From contig NZ_PRDS01000002.1 in the NCBI RefSeq assembly GCF_002927635.1, positions 390,587-454,586 of the forward strand: a stretch of DNA of 64,000 bases, in the 5' to 3' direction. A model generated the notes under the pieces. It made no database searches. It saw only the letters and a list, made by a program, of their open reading frames with translations, and was not told where the DNA came from. Of this stretch, positions 56,876-64,000 are shown in pieces. The stretch comes from Albidovulum inexpectatum. Lineage in GTDB: Bacteria > Pseudomonadota > Alphaproteobacteria > Rhodobacterales > Rhodobacteraceae. How positions within the stretch are numbered: the stretch's first letter is position 1; every line of letters begins with the position of its first letter. The position numbers and the translations under genes are program-made.

Positions 56876-57499
56876 ATGACCATATTTGTCCGCAGCGTGA
56901 CCCTCGCCGCCATGATGGGGCTTGCCCTGCCCGCGATTGCGCAGGAAGCCGCACCTGAAACCACGCAGGGCGAGGCTGCGCAGACCACCCCGCAGGACGC
57001 GCCGAAAGTGCCCGAGCCCTATGTCAAGGAAACCTTCGGCGACTGGGAGCTTCGCTGCGTCAAGCTGGCCGAAGACAAGCCCGAGAGTTGCCAGCTGTAT
57101 CAGCTGCTGAAGGACAAGCAGACGGGCAACCCGATCATGGAGATCACCATGATCGCCCTGCCGCAGGCCAAGGATGCGCCCAAGGACCAGCCGGCCCCGA
57201 TCGCCGGGGCGACCGTGATCGTTCCGCTCGAGACGCTGCTGACCCAGAAACTGAACATCACGGTAGACAACTCGGAACAGACGCGCCGCTTCGATTTCAC
57301 CTTCTGCGCCGAGGTGGGTTGTGTCGCCCGCATCGGGCTTACCAAGGAGGATGTGGATGCGTTCCGCCGCGGCAAGGTGGCGACGATCTCGGTCGTTCCC
57401 GTTGCCAATCCGAATGTGACCGTGGACGTGGATCTGTCGCTGAACGGTTTCACGGCGGGGTTCGAGGCTGTCAGCAAGGCCAATGCCGCGCAGCAGTGA
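56876..57499 (+). CDS. Invasion-associated locus B (IalB) family periplasmic protein
   Basis: The 207-residue protein has a signal peptide (LAAMMGLALPAIA, cleavage near residue 22 before QEA), a Thr/Pro-rich linker, and the IalB fold: FGDWELRCVKL with Cys, ESCQLYQ, then FCAEVGCVARIGL. The cysteines probably form two disulfides. In Bartonella IalB aids red-cell entry; in free-living Rhodobacterales the role is unknown. GGAAGAA precedes ATG 56876. A terminator lies just after the stop. Confidence 0.88.
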   Translation: MTIFVRSVTLAAMMGLALPAIAQEAAPETTQGEAAQTTPQDAPKVPEPYVKETFGDWELRCVKLAEDKPESCQLYQLLKDKQTGNPIMEITMIALPQAKDAPKDQPAPIAGATVIVPLETLLTQKLNITVDNSEQTRRFDFTFCAEVGCVARIGLTKEDVDAFRRGKVATISVVPVANPNVTVDVDLSLNGFTAGFEAVSKANAAQQ

Positions 57500-57520
57500 T
57501 CTTCGGAATCGATCCTGTCA

Positions 57521-57545
57521 CGCCGCCCTGGACGGGCGGCGTTTT
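57521..57545 (+). terminator. Terminator after ialB
   Basis: CGCCGCCC and GGGCGGCG pair perfectly around TGGAC, followed by TTTT. It lies 22 nt after the ialB stop and before the convergent ketosynthase gene. Confidence 0.8.
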
Positions 57546-57556
57546 CCTTTGCTCCA

Positions 57557-58765
57557 TCAGGCCCGTTTCAGCGCGAGAACCGCGTTCAGGCCACCAAAGG
57601 CAAAGGAATTGGACAGCGCCGCATCGATCCGCGCCTGACGCGCCGCGTTGGGCACCACATCCAGATCGCATTCCGGGTCTGGCCTGTCGAAATTGACCGT
57701 GGGCGCGATCACGCCATCGCGCAAGGCCAGAATACAGGCCAACAGCTCGACCGCGCCGGTTGCACCCATCACATGCCCGTGCATCGCCTTGGTCGATGAC
57801 ACCATCACGCTGTCGGCTTGATTGCCAAGGGCCGCGCGCAATGCGGCGCATTCGATTCGGTCATTGGCCGACGTGCCGGTGCCATGGGCGTTGACGTACC
57901 CCACCGCTTCGGGTGCAAGCCGGGCGTCCAGCAATGCCGCGCGGATCGCCTGCTCGGCCCCCTGCTGGCTGGGCATGACGAGATCGGCGGCATCGGCGGT
58001 CATACCAAAGCCTGCAATTTCGGCCAGGATCACGGCTCGGCGCCGGACCGCGTGCTCCCATGCCTCGAAGACAAAGACCGCTGCGCCCTCACCCATCACC
58101 ATGCCGTTCCGGCTGGCTGAGAAAGGGCGGCATCCGTCCGGGGACATCACGCGCAGGCCTTCCCAGGCCTTCAGGCCACCGAAGGTCAGCATCGCCTCGG
58201 CCCCGCCGGTCAGAACAACATCCGCCATGCCGCAGCGGATCATCTGAAAGGCCAACCCCATCGCGTGATTGGCCGAAGAACAGGCCGTCGAGATCGTCAT
58301 CGTCGGACCTCGCAGGCCGAAACGCATGCCGACGTGAGACGCCGCCGCATTGGCCATCAGCCGCGGGATGGTAAAGGGGTGTGCCCGATTGCGTCCTTGC
58401 TGATAGACGGCGCGATAGCTGTCATCCGAAGTCTCGACCCCGCCGCCGGCGGTCCCCAGAATGACCCCCGCGCGCGGTACCAGAGATTCATCGACCTGCA
58501 ACCCGGCCGATCGCATGGCTTCATCCGCCGCGATCAGGGCGAATTGTGCAAAGCGGTCCAGCATCGCAAGATCGCGCGCCCCGAAATGATCCTCTGGCCT
58601 GTAATCCCTGATCTGGGCGCCGATGCGGATCTGCAGCCGGTCAAGGTCACGCAGTTCCAACGGGCCGATCGCGGAACGGCCATCGGCCATCGCAGCCAGC
58701 GTTTCGGGAACATTCCGACCCAGCGCATTGATGGTCCCCGCGCCGGTGATGGCGACGCGTCTCAT
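57557..58765 (-). CDS. Beta-ketoacyl-ACP synthase, NodE-like
   Basis: The 402-residue condensing enzyme has nucleophile Cys162 in STACSSANH, His294 in VNAHGTGTSAND, and Lys326/His331 in TKAMHGHVMGATG. Several stretches follow rhizobial NodE more than housekeeping FabF: LKAWEGLRVMSPDGCRPFSA, DLVMPSQQG, and PDPECDLDVVPN. NodE extends unusual acyl chains on a dedicated carrier protein. Here the gene overlaps the carrier-protein gene by 4 nt, with an LpxD-like gene upstream, so it probably elongates a special 3-hydroxyacyl chain. Similarity is judged by eye. Confidence 0.88.
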   Translation of the reverse strand: MRRVAITGAGTINALGRNVPETLAAMADGRSAIGPLELRDLDRLQIRIGAQIRDYRPEDHFGARDLAMLDRFAQFALIAADEAMRSAGLQVDESLVPRAGVILGTAGGGVETSDDSYRAVYQQGRNRAHPFTIPRLMANAAASHVGMRFGLRGPTMTISTACSSANHAMGLAFQMIRCGMADVVLTGGAEAMLTFGGLKAWEGLRVMSPDGCRPFSASRNGMVMGEGAAVFVFEAWEHAVRRRAVILAEIAGFGMTADAADLVMPSQQGAEQAIRAALLDARLAPEAVGYVNAHGTGTSANDRIECAALRAALGNQADSVMVSSTKAMHGHVMGATGAVELLACILALRDGVIAPTVNFDRPDPECDLDVVPNAARQARIDAALSNSFAFGGLNAVLALKRA

Positions 58766-59061
58766 CCGTTCCCGTGCGCGAGCAGATCCGTGACAGCGTC
58801 GATCACGTCCTGGACCGTGTCAAGGCGCAGTCCGGCGGTATCCGTTTCGTTCGCGTTGAATGGGACGGTGATGTCGAATGTCTCTTCGATGGCAAAGATC
58901 GTTTCGACCAGCGCCATCGAGTCCAGCCCCAGCGCCTGAAGCGAGACATCGGGACCAACGTCATCGATCGGGACAACCGCCTGGCGGGCTATGATGTCGC
59001 GCACCTGATCGGCGATCCCGTCCGCAGGCATCAGTTCAGTCGTCATGGAATGTCTGGTCAT
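58762..59061 (-). CDS. Acyl carrier protein, NodF/AcpXL-like
   Basis: The 99-residue carrier protein has the phosphopantetheine serine Ser48 in LGLDSMALVE, followed by TIFAIEETFDITVPFN. It is longer than housekeeping AcpP (about 78 aa) and has an extra loop before the last helix, as in NodF and AcpXL. ATG 59061 is chosen because GGAGG lies 6 nt upstream; ATG 59046 would trim five residues. It overlaps the LpxD-like gene by 26 nt and the ketosynthase by 4 nt. Confidence 0.9.
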   Translation of the reverse strand: MTRHSMTTELMPADGIADQVRDIIARQAVVPIDDVGPDVSLQALGLDSMALVETIFAIEETFDITVPFNANETDTAGLRLDTVQDVIDAVTDLLAHGNG

Positions 59062-60175
59062 CACGGGCCTCCTTGCGCCCGTTCTGCACCCTGCCTGTAA
59101 CGGCTTCACGAAGCTCGGCCACCTGCGCGAACAACCTGTCCAGGCGGCGAATGTTCTTCCATGCCTTTATGTGGGTGTCCATCTTCAGCGCCGGATAACC
59201 CAAGAGCACCCGTCCGGCCGGCGCGTTTGACATGATCTTGGTCGCGCCACCCGCGATCACCCCATCGCCTACAAAGATGTTGTCGGCAACTCCGCATTGC
59301 CCACCCAGCACGACCCTGTCCCCGATCCGTGCCGAACCGGCGACGCCCGTCTGACCGCACAGCAGACAATCCTGCCCCACGATGACGTTGTGACCCAGAT
59401 GGACGAGGTTGTCGAGCTTCGTGCCATTTCCGATCCGTGTCGCCCGAATCGTGCCCGAATCGATCGTCGCATTGGCGCCGATCTCGACATCGTCGCCGAT
59501 TTCCACGCCTCCAAGAGAGTGTATCCGCAGCCATTTCTGGTCGGCCTTTCCGCCCGATGTCTGGCCCAGCGTTTCACGCACCTCTTCGACGGCAGATTTC
59601 TCGGGCGTGACGAACGAAAAGCCATCCGACCCGATCACCGCGCCCGGCTGGCAGATGAAACGGTCACCGATACGGACATTGCGTCCGATACGGACACCGG
59701 CATGGATCAGCGCATCGGCACCGATCTGGCTGCCCTCGCCGATTGTCACCTGCCCGGCAATCCGGGCATTCGGTCCGATCCGCACGCCCGAGCCGATGAT
59801 CGTGTAGGGCCCGATGGACGCGCCCACGCCGATCTCCACGCCTTCGCCAAGGATGACCGTCGGATGGATCCCCGGCGCGATTGCCGGACCCGGATCAAGC
59901 TGCCGTGTCAGGGCCGACATCGCAAGGCGCGGACGCTGCACGAAGATGGCAGCCTGCAACCCAAGCACGCGCCAGTCCGCCCCGTCCCACAGGATGGCCG
60001 CACGGGCGCGGCCCTTTGCAAGACCGGCTGCATATTTCCGATCCATTGCCAGCGCCAGATCCTCGGGCCCGGCCTCGGCAGGCTCGGCCGCGCGACGGAC
60101 CCTCAGGTCAAGATCGCCCTCGGCTCGCGCGCCCAGGGCCTGGGCGATCTGGGCTATGGTATGGACCTCGGTCAT
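59036..60175 (-). CDS. lpxD: LpxD-like UDP-3-O-acylglucosamine N-acyltransferase
   Basis: This 379-residue left-handed beta-helix protein has an N-terminal uridine-binding-type domain (1-100) and hexapeptide repeats (GVEIGVGASIGPYTIIGSG region, about 110-300). The active-site histidine region is NLVHLGHNVIVG. LpxD adds the second 3-hydroxyacyl chain in lipid A synthesis. It is not in the usual lpxD-fabZ-lpxA-lpxB cluster here but heads an operon with a private carrier protein and ketosynthase, so it could be the only LpxD or a specialised paralogue. GGAG lies 8 nt before ATG 60175. Confidence 0.85.
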   Translation of the reverse strand: MTEVHTIAQIAQALGARAEGDLDLRVRRAAEPAEAGPEDLALAMDRKYAAGLAKGRARAAILWDGADWRVLGLQAAIFVQRPRLAMSALTRQLDPGPAIAPGIHPTVILGEGVEIGVGASIGPYTIIGSGVRIGPNARIAGQVTIGEGSQIGADALIHAGVRIGRNVRIGDRFICQPGAVIGSDGFSFVTPEKSAVEEVRETLGQTSGGKADQKWLRIHSLGGVEIGDDVEIGANATIDSGTIRATRIGNGTKLDNLVHLGHNVIVGQDCLLCGQTGVAGSARIGDRVVLGGQCGVADNIFVGDGVIAGGATKIMSNAPAGRVLLGYPALKMDTHIKAWKNIRRLDRLFAQVAELREAVTGRVQNGRKEARDDQTFHDD

Positions 60176-60211
60176 CGTGGACACTCCCATCCAAGGATTG
60201 CCACGACGGGT

Positions 60212-61876
60212 TTAGCCCCGCAGCGCGTCGAACTCCAGACCGGCGGCGCGAAGCGCATCAAAAATCCGCCCATCACGGCCATAGACGTCGCGTCGGAAAC
60301 GCACCTGGCCGAACCGATCGGGCCAGGCGGTGAAATAGACGATGTGCACCGGGACGGGCTGTTCCAGAGGCACCGTCGTTTCCCGGCCCGTACGCAGGTG
60401 CCTGTGGAATTCGACCTTGGGGTCATCGCTTTGCCGCTCGAGCAGGACATAGGCGAATTCGAAGGGCTGACCCAGCCGGATGCAGCCATGAGAGAACGCC
60501 CGGACCTCACGCGAGAACAGCGACTTGGACGGCGTGTCGTGCAGATAGATGTTCCACGGATTGGGGAACATGAACTTCACCAACCCCAGCGCATTGTCGT
60601 CATCAGGCGGCTGAGACATGTTGAAGGGAAAGTTGCGCGCGGTGAATTGCGTGAAATCGACTTTCGAACGGTCGATGACGCGCCCCCTGCGGTCGGTGAT
60701 CCTGAGATGGCGAACCGCATTCGGGTTCTTCTTCAGCTTCGGCAGGTATTCCTTGACCGCGATCGAGCGCGGCACATTCCAGGTCGGATTGATGACCATG
60801 TACTCCATCAGATCCGAGAATTCCGGGCTGCGCCTGTCGGGTTGATCCTTGCCGACCACGGTGATGGTCTCAAACCGCTGCTTGCCGTCGTCGATGACCT
60901 TTGCAGTAAAGTCGGGGATGTTGACCCAGACGTGACGTTCACCCAGATCCAGCCCGTTCATCCAGCGCAGCCGCTCGAGCGCCACCAGGACCGAGCGCAG
61001 ACGCTCCTCGGGCCCGACATTGATTTCAGCAAGGGTCGAGGGGCCGGCGATACCATCGGGTGTCAGGCCATGATCCAGCTGGAATTGCTGAACGGCCTTC
61101 TGGATCTCGCGTTCATAGACGGCGCTCAGAGTAGGCCGCAGATAGTCCATGCGAATCAGCCGATCGCGCAGCGCGACGACACGTGCCCCCGTGTCCCCCG
61201 GGGCCAGCTTCTTGCCCCCCGGCACGGCAGGCCCCCATCCCCCCGCTGCGATAACCTCGCGCAGGTCCAGCATTGCCCGACGCAGTTGATCGTATTGCGG
61301 CACCTGCGGCGCAAGGGCGCGCAGGTAGGCCCGCGGCTCTGACCGGGCAAAATCCTGTAGCAGTTTCAGCGGGTCGAGGCGCGGAACTTCGCGCACTATG
61401 CCCGGATCCACCTTTGCAGGCGTCAAGACGCCGGAATGCAAGGCCCTTGCATAGTCCAGAAAGGCCGCGCTCATCGCGACCTCGAGTTGCGCCCGGTCGG
61501 CCTGCGTCTGCATCGCCCCCAACCTGGCCAGCAGATCGCGGGAACGCGGCGCGAATGACGGCAGGCCATGCTCCTCGGCCCGCTCAAGCGCAGAGATCAG
61601 GGCGCCGCGGCGTACCTGGGCCTCCGGTGCCGTCCAAAGCGCGGCATAGTCGTGCTCGCGATAGAACCGGGCGATTGCCGGTCTTCCTGCCGCGGCCTCG
61701 GCAAGGGCCAGCCGGTACGAAAGATCGGGAACCCGAAGCGCCTTCTCTTCCTGCGCAGCCACGGGCTGAACAATGCCCGCCCCCAGCGCCACACCCAGCG
61801 CGATGGCGGCCGCGCGCGATACGCGGCGGACCACCCAACCCCGTGTGGACAAGAACCCGATCAATCCCAGTGACAT
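60212..61876 (-). CDS. L,D-transpeptidase, LdtD/YcbB-like (YkuD domain)
   Basis: The 554-residue protein has a signal or anchor sequence (about 17-41, ending VAAQ), a middle region, a peptidoglycan-binding-like segment (GDTGARVVALRDRLIR), and the YkuD catalytic motif HGCIRL with His463 and Cys465 (in FSHGCIRLGQ). Such enzymes make 3-3 crosslinks in peptidoglycan or attach lipoproteins. Size and domain order match YcbB/LdtD. The stop is 36 nt upstream of lpxD on the same strand. The divergent neighbour is YcbK-like, as beside E. coli ycbB. Confidence 0.9.
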   Translation of the reverse strand: MSLGLIGFLSTRGWVVRRVSRAAAIALGVALGAGIVQPVAAQEEKALRVPDLSYRLALAEAAAGRPAIARFYREHDYAALWTAPEAQVRRGALISALERAEEHGLPSFAPRSRDLLARLGAMQTQADRAQLEVAMSAAFLDYARALHSGVLTPAKVDPGIVREVPRLDPLKLLQDFARSEPRAYLRALAPQVPQYDQLRRAMLDLREVIAAGGWGPAVPGGKKLAPGDTGARVVALRDRLIRMDYLRPTLSAVYEREIQKAVQQFQLDHGLTPDGIAGPSTLAEINVGPEERLRSVLVALERLRWMNGLDLGERHVWVNIPDFTAKVIDDGKQRFETITVVGKDQPDRRSPEFSDLMEYMVINPTWNVPRSIAVKEYLPKLKKNPNAVRHLRITDRRGRVIDRSKVDFTQFTARNFPFNMSQPPDDDNALGLVKFMFPNPWNIYLHDTPSKSLFSREVRAFSHGCIRLGQPFEFAYVLLERQSDDPKVEFHRHLRTGRETTVPLEQPVPVHIVYFTAWPDRFGQVRFRRDVYGRDGRIFDALRAAGLEFDALRG

Positions 61877-61883
61877 GCCTGCA

Positions 61884-61914
61884 CCCGAAAACCACTTGTG
61901 GTTGGATTCTCGGG
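61884..61914 (-). promoter_or_regulatory. Possible RNA hairpin just upstream of the L,D-transpeptidase start
   Basis: On the minus strand CCCGA ... TCGGG encloses AACCA-CAAG-TGGTT, giving a two-part stem that ends 8 nt before ATG 61876. It could cover the weak ribosome site. As DNA the inner AACCAC-TT-GTGGTT could equally be an operator. Confidence 0.35.
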
Positions 61915-62187
61915 CATTTCGGTGACCAAGTCCATCGACGGGCATGGCGCCGATCTCCGGGTGCGAAACGTTGTCGCATTTCGGCAACGCCGGCCAAAGA
62001 TCCTGAAAACCGCCAATCCACACCGCGATTTGAGCAAATTCCCGCCGATCACATCGTCGCGATGGAACAAATTCGGCCTTCCGTGTTGGCCCGCCGCGCC
62101 TGTCGTGCCATAAAGGTGGCGCACTTGGGGACAGTCGAGATCAAGCCGCTGCAAAAGCTGGCACATTTTGGGACAGGCAACCTGACC
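61915..62187. other. Remaining divergent gap between the transpeptidase and the YcbK-like gene
   Basis: Together with the hairpin this gap is 311 nt. Apart from two direct repeats near the right end I see no gene. The transpeptidase frame stays open to 62023 but lacks support for an upstream start. Confidence 0.5.
62118..62176 (+). repeat. Two imperfect 17-bp direct repeats spaced 42 nt
   Basis: GGCGCACTTGGGGACAG (62118-62134) and GGCACATTTTGGGACAG (62160-62176) match at 13 of 17 positions. The 42-nt period is four helical turns. The second copy ends 12 nt before the ATG of the YcbK-like gene, where a ribosome site would be expected. Confidence 0.6.
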
Positions 62188-62757
62188 ATGACCGATAACG
62201 CTTCGAACGGATTCACCCGTCGCGGATTGCTTGCGGCATTCGCGGCCACCGCGGTCACGGCCGCACCGACCTATGCCAATGCCTTCGGCTTTCTGCGCGG
62301 CGCAGGCGATGTGCGGCGCATCCGCATGTATTCGGGACGTACGGGAGAAAGCATCGATACGATCTATTGGATCGATGGCGAATACATTCCCGAAGCCCTG
62401 AACGAGATCACCTATTTCATGCGGGATTGGCGCACGGGGACCACGAAGGACATCGATCCCCGCACCATCGATATCGCCGTCGCCGCACACCGACTGCTGG
62501 ACGTCAACGAACCCTACATGCTGCTGTCGGGCTATCGCTCTCCGCAAACGAATGCGATGCTGCGGTCGCGCTCGCGTGGCGTGGCAAGGAACTCACTGCA
62601 CATGAAGGGGCAGGCTGCCGATCTGCGCCTTCGCTCGCGCTCGGTCAGCCAGATCTATCGTGCTGCCACTGCCTGCAATGCCGGTGGAGTCGGCAAATAC
62701 TCGCGCTCGAACTTCGTGCACATGGATTGCGGACCGATCCGCACCTGGGGCGCGTAA
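62188..62757 (+). CDS. Tat-exported YcbK-like (DUF882, M15-type) protein
   Basis: The 189-residue protein has a twin-arginine signal (TRRGLLAAFAATAV, Arg11-Arg12) and a D-Ala-D-Ala-peptidase-like fold: GYRSPQTNAML near 120, HMKGQAADLRL (His-x6-Asp zinc motif) near 143, and FVHMDCG near the end. Relatives trim peptidoglycan or are inactive. Divergent from the L,D-transpeptidase, which suggests a cell-wall role. The ribosome site is poor, so start 62188 rests on the signal peptide. Confidence 0.88.
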   Translation: MTDNASNGFTRRGLLAAFAATAVTAAPTYANAFGFLRGAGDVRRIRMYSGRTGESIDTIYWIDGEYIPEALNEITYFMRDWRTGTTKDIDPRTIDIAVAAHRLLDVNEPYMLLSGYRSPQTNAMLRSRSRGVARNSLHMKGQAADLRLRSRSVSQIYRAATACNAGGVGKYSRSNFVHMDCGPIRTWGA

Positions 62758-62789
62758 CCGAATAATCCCTGCGCCAAGCCGCCGAATTG

Positions 62790-62820
62790 GGCCCCGCCAT
62801 GCGGGGCCTTTCGCGTTTTT
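62790..62820. terminator. Terminator between the YcbK-like gene and the phasin gene
   Basis: GGCCCCGC and GCGGGGCC pair perfectly around CAT, followed by TTTCGCGTTTTT on the plus strand. It can also serve the convergent phasin gene, though the minus-strand tail is less T-rich. Confidence 0.75.
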
Positions 62821-62829
62821 CGGGCGAAT

Positions 62830-63165
62830 TCAGATCGGCGTGTTGTCCTTGTCGCGCTTGTGCAGGTGACGCTCAAGCGCATCATGCATGACACGATTGC
62901 CGATATTGACGACCTTTCCGGTCTCTTCGGCGTAATCCTCAAAGGCCCTTTGCAGGAAGTCCAGATGGATCTGCATCAGTTTCGCCGGGTCGGTGCAGCC
63001 CAGCATCTGCTGCTGTGTTGCAAGGTCCAGGGCCAGGCGATTCGAAACGAACTGCATCAACTCGGTGCCGATTTCGCCCATCCCTTCGAACAACGCCGTA
63101 TAAAAGGCCATGACATCGGCAAAATCGGGCATTCCCGGCATTTTCGCCTTTGGATGTTCGGGCAT
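62830..63165 (-). CDS. Phasin family protein (polyhydroxyalkanoate granule)
   Basis: The 111-residue protein is nearly all helix after a Pro/Met/Lys-rich start (MPEHPKAKMPGMPD). MGEIGTELMQFVSNRLA and a QQQMLGCTDPAKLMQIHLDF stretch follow the phasin pattern, which coats PHA granules through amphipathic helices. GGAGGAG lies 5 nt before ATG 63165. No phaC or phaR gene is in the window, so the granule link is from family only. Confidence 0.75.
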   Translation of the reverse strand: MPEHPKAKMPGMPDFADVMAFYTALFEGMGEIGTELMQFVSNRLALDLATQQQMLGCTDPAKLMQIHLDFLQRAFEDYAEETGKVVNIGNRVMHDALERHLHKRDKDNTPI

Positions 63166-63233
63166 GATCTCTCCTCCTTTGACACCTTTACTATGCCACA
63201 ATTGGGGCCCTCCAGCCTTGATCTTGCGCAAGA

Positions 63234-63656
63234 TTGCCGCGCGCAACCTTGAAAACAGGCCCAGCTGACGCACGTATCGAAGATCTGCACCCGGGAAAGG
63301 ATCCGCGCCTGACTGCCAAGGCTCCCGAATGGCTTGAACGGTCGCTCAAGATCGCTGAATTCGAAGGTTCGTGCATCGACCCGTCATGCACGACCTGCGG
63401 CATGAGAGAGCTGCGCCTGATGTTGCACGGGCCTCTTGACGTCTCGCACGAAGACGTTCCGAGCCCCACGCCGGAGGAGGACGACGAGGACGAGGAGGAT
63501 CTTATCTGGATGATGGTGCGCGACCTTCCGGGCGATTCAGTACCTCTGCAGCGAATGCGATCCCTGTGTTTACAATTGGCCAATATCCGGAGACAGCGCC
63601 AAGAGGCACAGAACAGGCGCCGGCAGCAGGTGAAGGAACTGGAACAAACACTAGAG
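63234..63656 (+). pseudogene. Uncertain ORF, right end cut by the IS481-type element
   Basis: A frame with protein-like composition runs from TTG 63234 into the mobile element, which supplies its last residues and stop (63692). Visible features are CIDPSCTTCGMREL (CxxxxCxxC), an acidic run EEDDEDEEDL, and a basic helical end RRQRQEAQNRRRQQVKELE. There is no ATG or good ribosome site at its start, so it may also lack its 5' part. No family is recognised. Confidence 0.35.
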
Positions 63657-64000
63657 TGTTCACTTAACCTTCTTGACTTACGAATGACATGACGGTTTCG
63701 ATGGGCCGTCTGCCCTGGTTTCGGTAGCCCAGATGCGGGCGCTCGGTGTTGTAGTGCACCAGCCAGGCGTCGAGATCGGCCTGAAGCGCTTCCACCGTCT
63801 CGTAAAAGGTCTCGCGCATCTTCACCCGGAAGAACTCGTCCAGCACGGTGCGGTTGAAGCGCTCGACGAAGCCGTTGGTCTTGGGGCTGCGGACCTTCGT
63901 TCGGCGGTGCTCGATCCCGTTCAGGTCGAGGTAGAGCTCGTAGGGGTGGTTCTCGGTGCCGCAGAACTCGCGGCCATTATCCGTCAGCACGGCCTTCACC
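63657..64000 (-). mobile_element. IS481-family insertion sequence, one end (continues past the window)
   Basis: The element begins TGTTCACTTAACC at 63657 directly after ACTAGA (63650-63655), which matches the NCTAGN target typical of IS481. The transposase stop codon is 7 nt from this end. The other terminal repeat and target duplication lie outside the window. Confidence 0.7.
63664..64000 (-). CDS. IS481-family transposase, C-terminal part (DDE integrase core)
   Basis: About 112 residues are visible; the N-terminal part is beyond base 64000. The second catalytic Asp is in VLTDNGREFCG and the Glu in NGFVERFNRTVLDEF. HYNTERPHLGYRNQGRRP near the end is characteristic of this family. No frameshift is seen in the visible part, so the element may be intact. 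Confidence 0.9.
   Translation of the reverse strand, partial: VKAVLTDNGREFCGTENHPYELYLDLNGIEHRRTKVRSPKTNGFVERFNRTVLDEFFRVKMRETFYETVEALQADLDAWLVHYNTERPHLGYRNQGRRPIETVMSFVSQEG

Noticed and set aside
1..64000. tRNA, rRNA genes and CRISPR arrays
   Set aside because: Intergenic stretches were read for cloverleaf-like segments and regular short repeats; none was found.

Overview
The window is high-GC bacterial DNA with gene content and short, often overlapping operons typical of the Rhodobacterales (Paracoccus/Rhodobacter-like Alphaproteobacteria). This is inferred from the gene families: malic enzyme fused to a PTA-like domain, IalB, a phasin, PntAB, a CreA-like protein, and several conserved Rhodobacteraceae-type small proteins. 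I saw no rRNA, tRNA or CRISPR array. Most of the window is chromosomal housekeeping. The accessory parts are a polyamine-catabolism island (31-41 kb), a low-GC scar around 30.4-31.2 kb, and an IS481-type insertion cut by the right edge.

Layout. 0-3.2 kb: leucine degradation on the minus strand (ivd, mccB, start of mccA). 3.3-9.9 kb: creA-like gene, gph, glmU-glmS (UDP-GlcNAc precursor supply), an AlkD-like gene, moaA. 9.9-14 kb: lepA, zapE and a protein that looks like an M48 peptidase without its zinc site. 14-18.7 kb: pyrimidine/purine nucleoside salvage, cdd-deoA-deoB-add-upp. 18.8-23.2 kb: maeB and prpE, with TTTGCAAA operator-like sites before prpE. 23.2-26.3 kb: a two-gene phosphorelay consisting of a hybrid kinase without a sensor domain and a LuxO-like regulator, behind a near-canonical lux box. 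26.3-30.4 kb: nadK, glyA, an esterase and small proteins.

30.7-31.3 kb holds a frameshifted DUF1810 gene. 31.1-41.4 kb is a putrescine uptake and catabolism island: M20 amidohydrolase, PuuB-like oxidase and PotI-H-G-F on the minus strand, then a GntR regulator, a putrescine-type aminotransferase and a second PuuB-like oxidase on the plus strand. TTTGATCAAA palindromes sit at both promoters of the island. 41.6-49 kb: YeeE/YedE transporter, DUF3422 protein, pntAB transhydrogenase, a small methyltransferase-like protein, kynU. 49-54.8 kb: aroKB diverging from a small membrane protein, an exported protein, xerD and a CNNM/CBS protein. 54.9-57.5 kb: HerA-like ATPase, an unusual intergenic region with two plus-strand terminators and a 19-bp inverted repeat (candidate small RNAs), and ialB. 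57.5-62.8 kb: a NodE-like ketosynthase, a NodF/AcpXL-like carrier protein and an LpxD-like acyltransferase in overlapping frames, then an LdtD/YcbB-like L,D-transpeptidase diverging from a Tat-exported YcbK-like protein. 62.8-64 kb: phasin, a broken ORF and the IS481-type element.

The two places most likely to repay attention are the lux-box-controlled LuxO-like relay (23.25-26.26 kb) and the LpxD/NodF/NodE-like acyl-chain cluster (57.56-60.18 kb). Third is the candidate complementary small-RNA pair at 56.5-56.75 kb.
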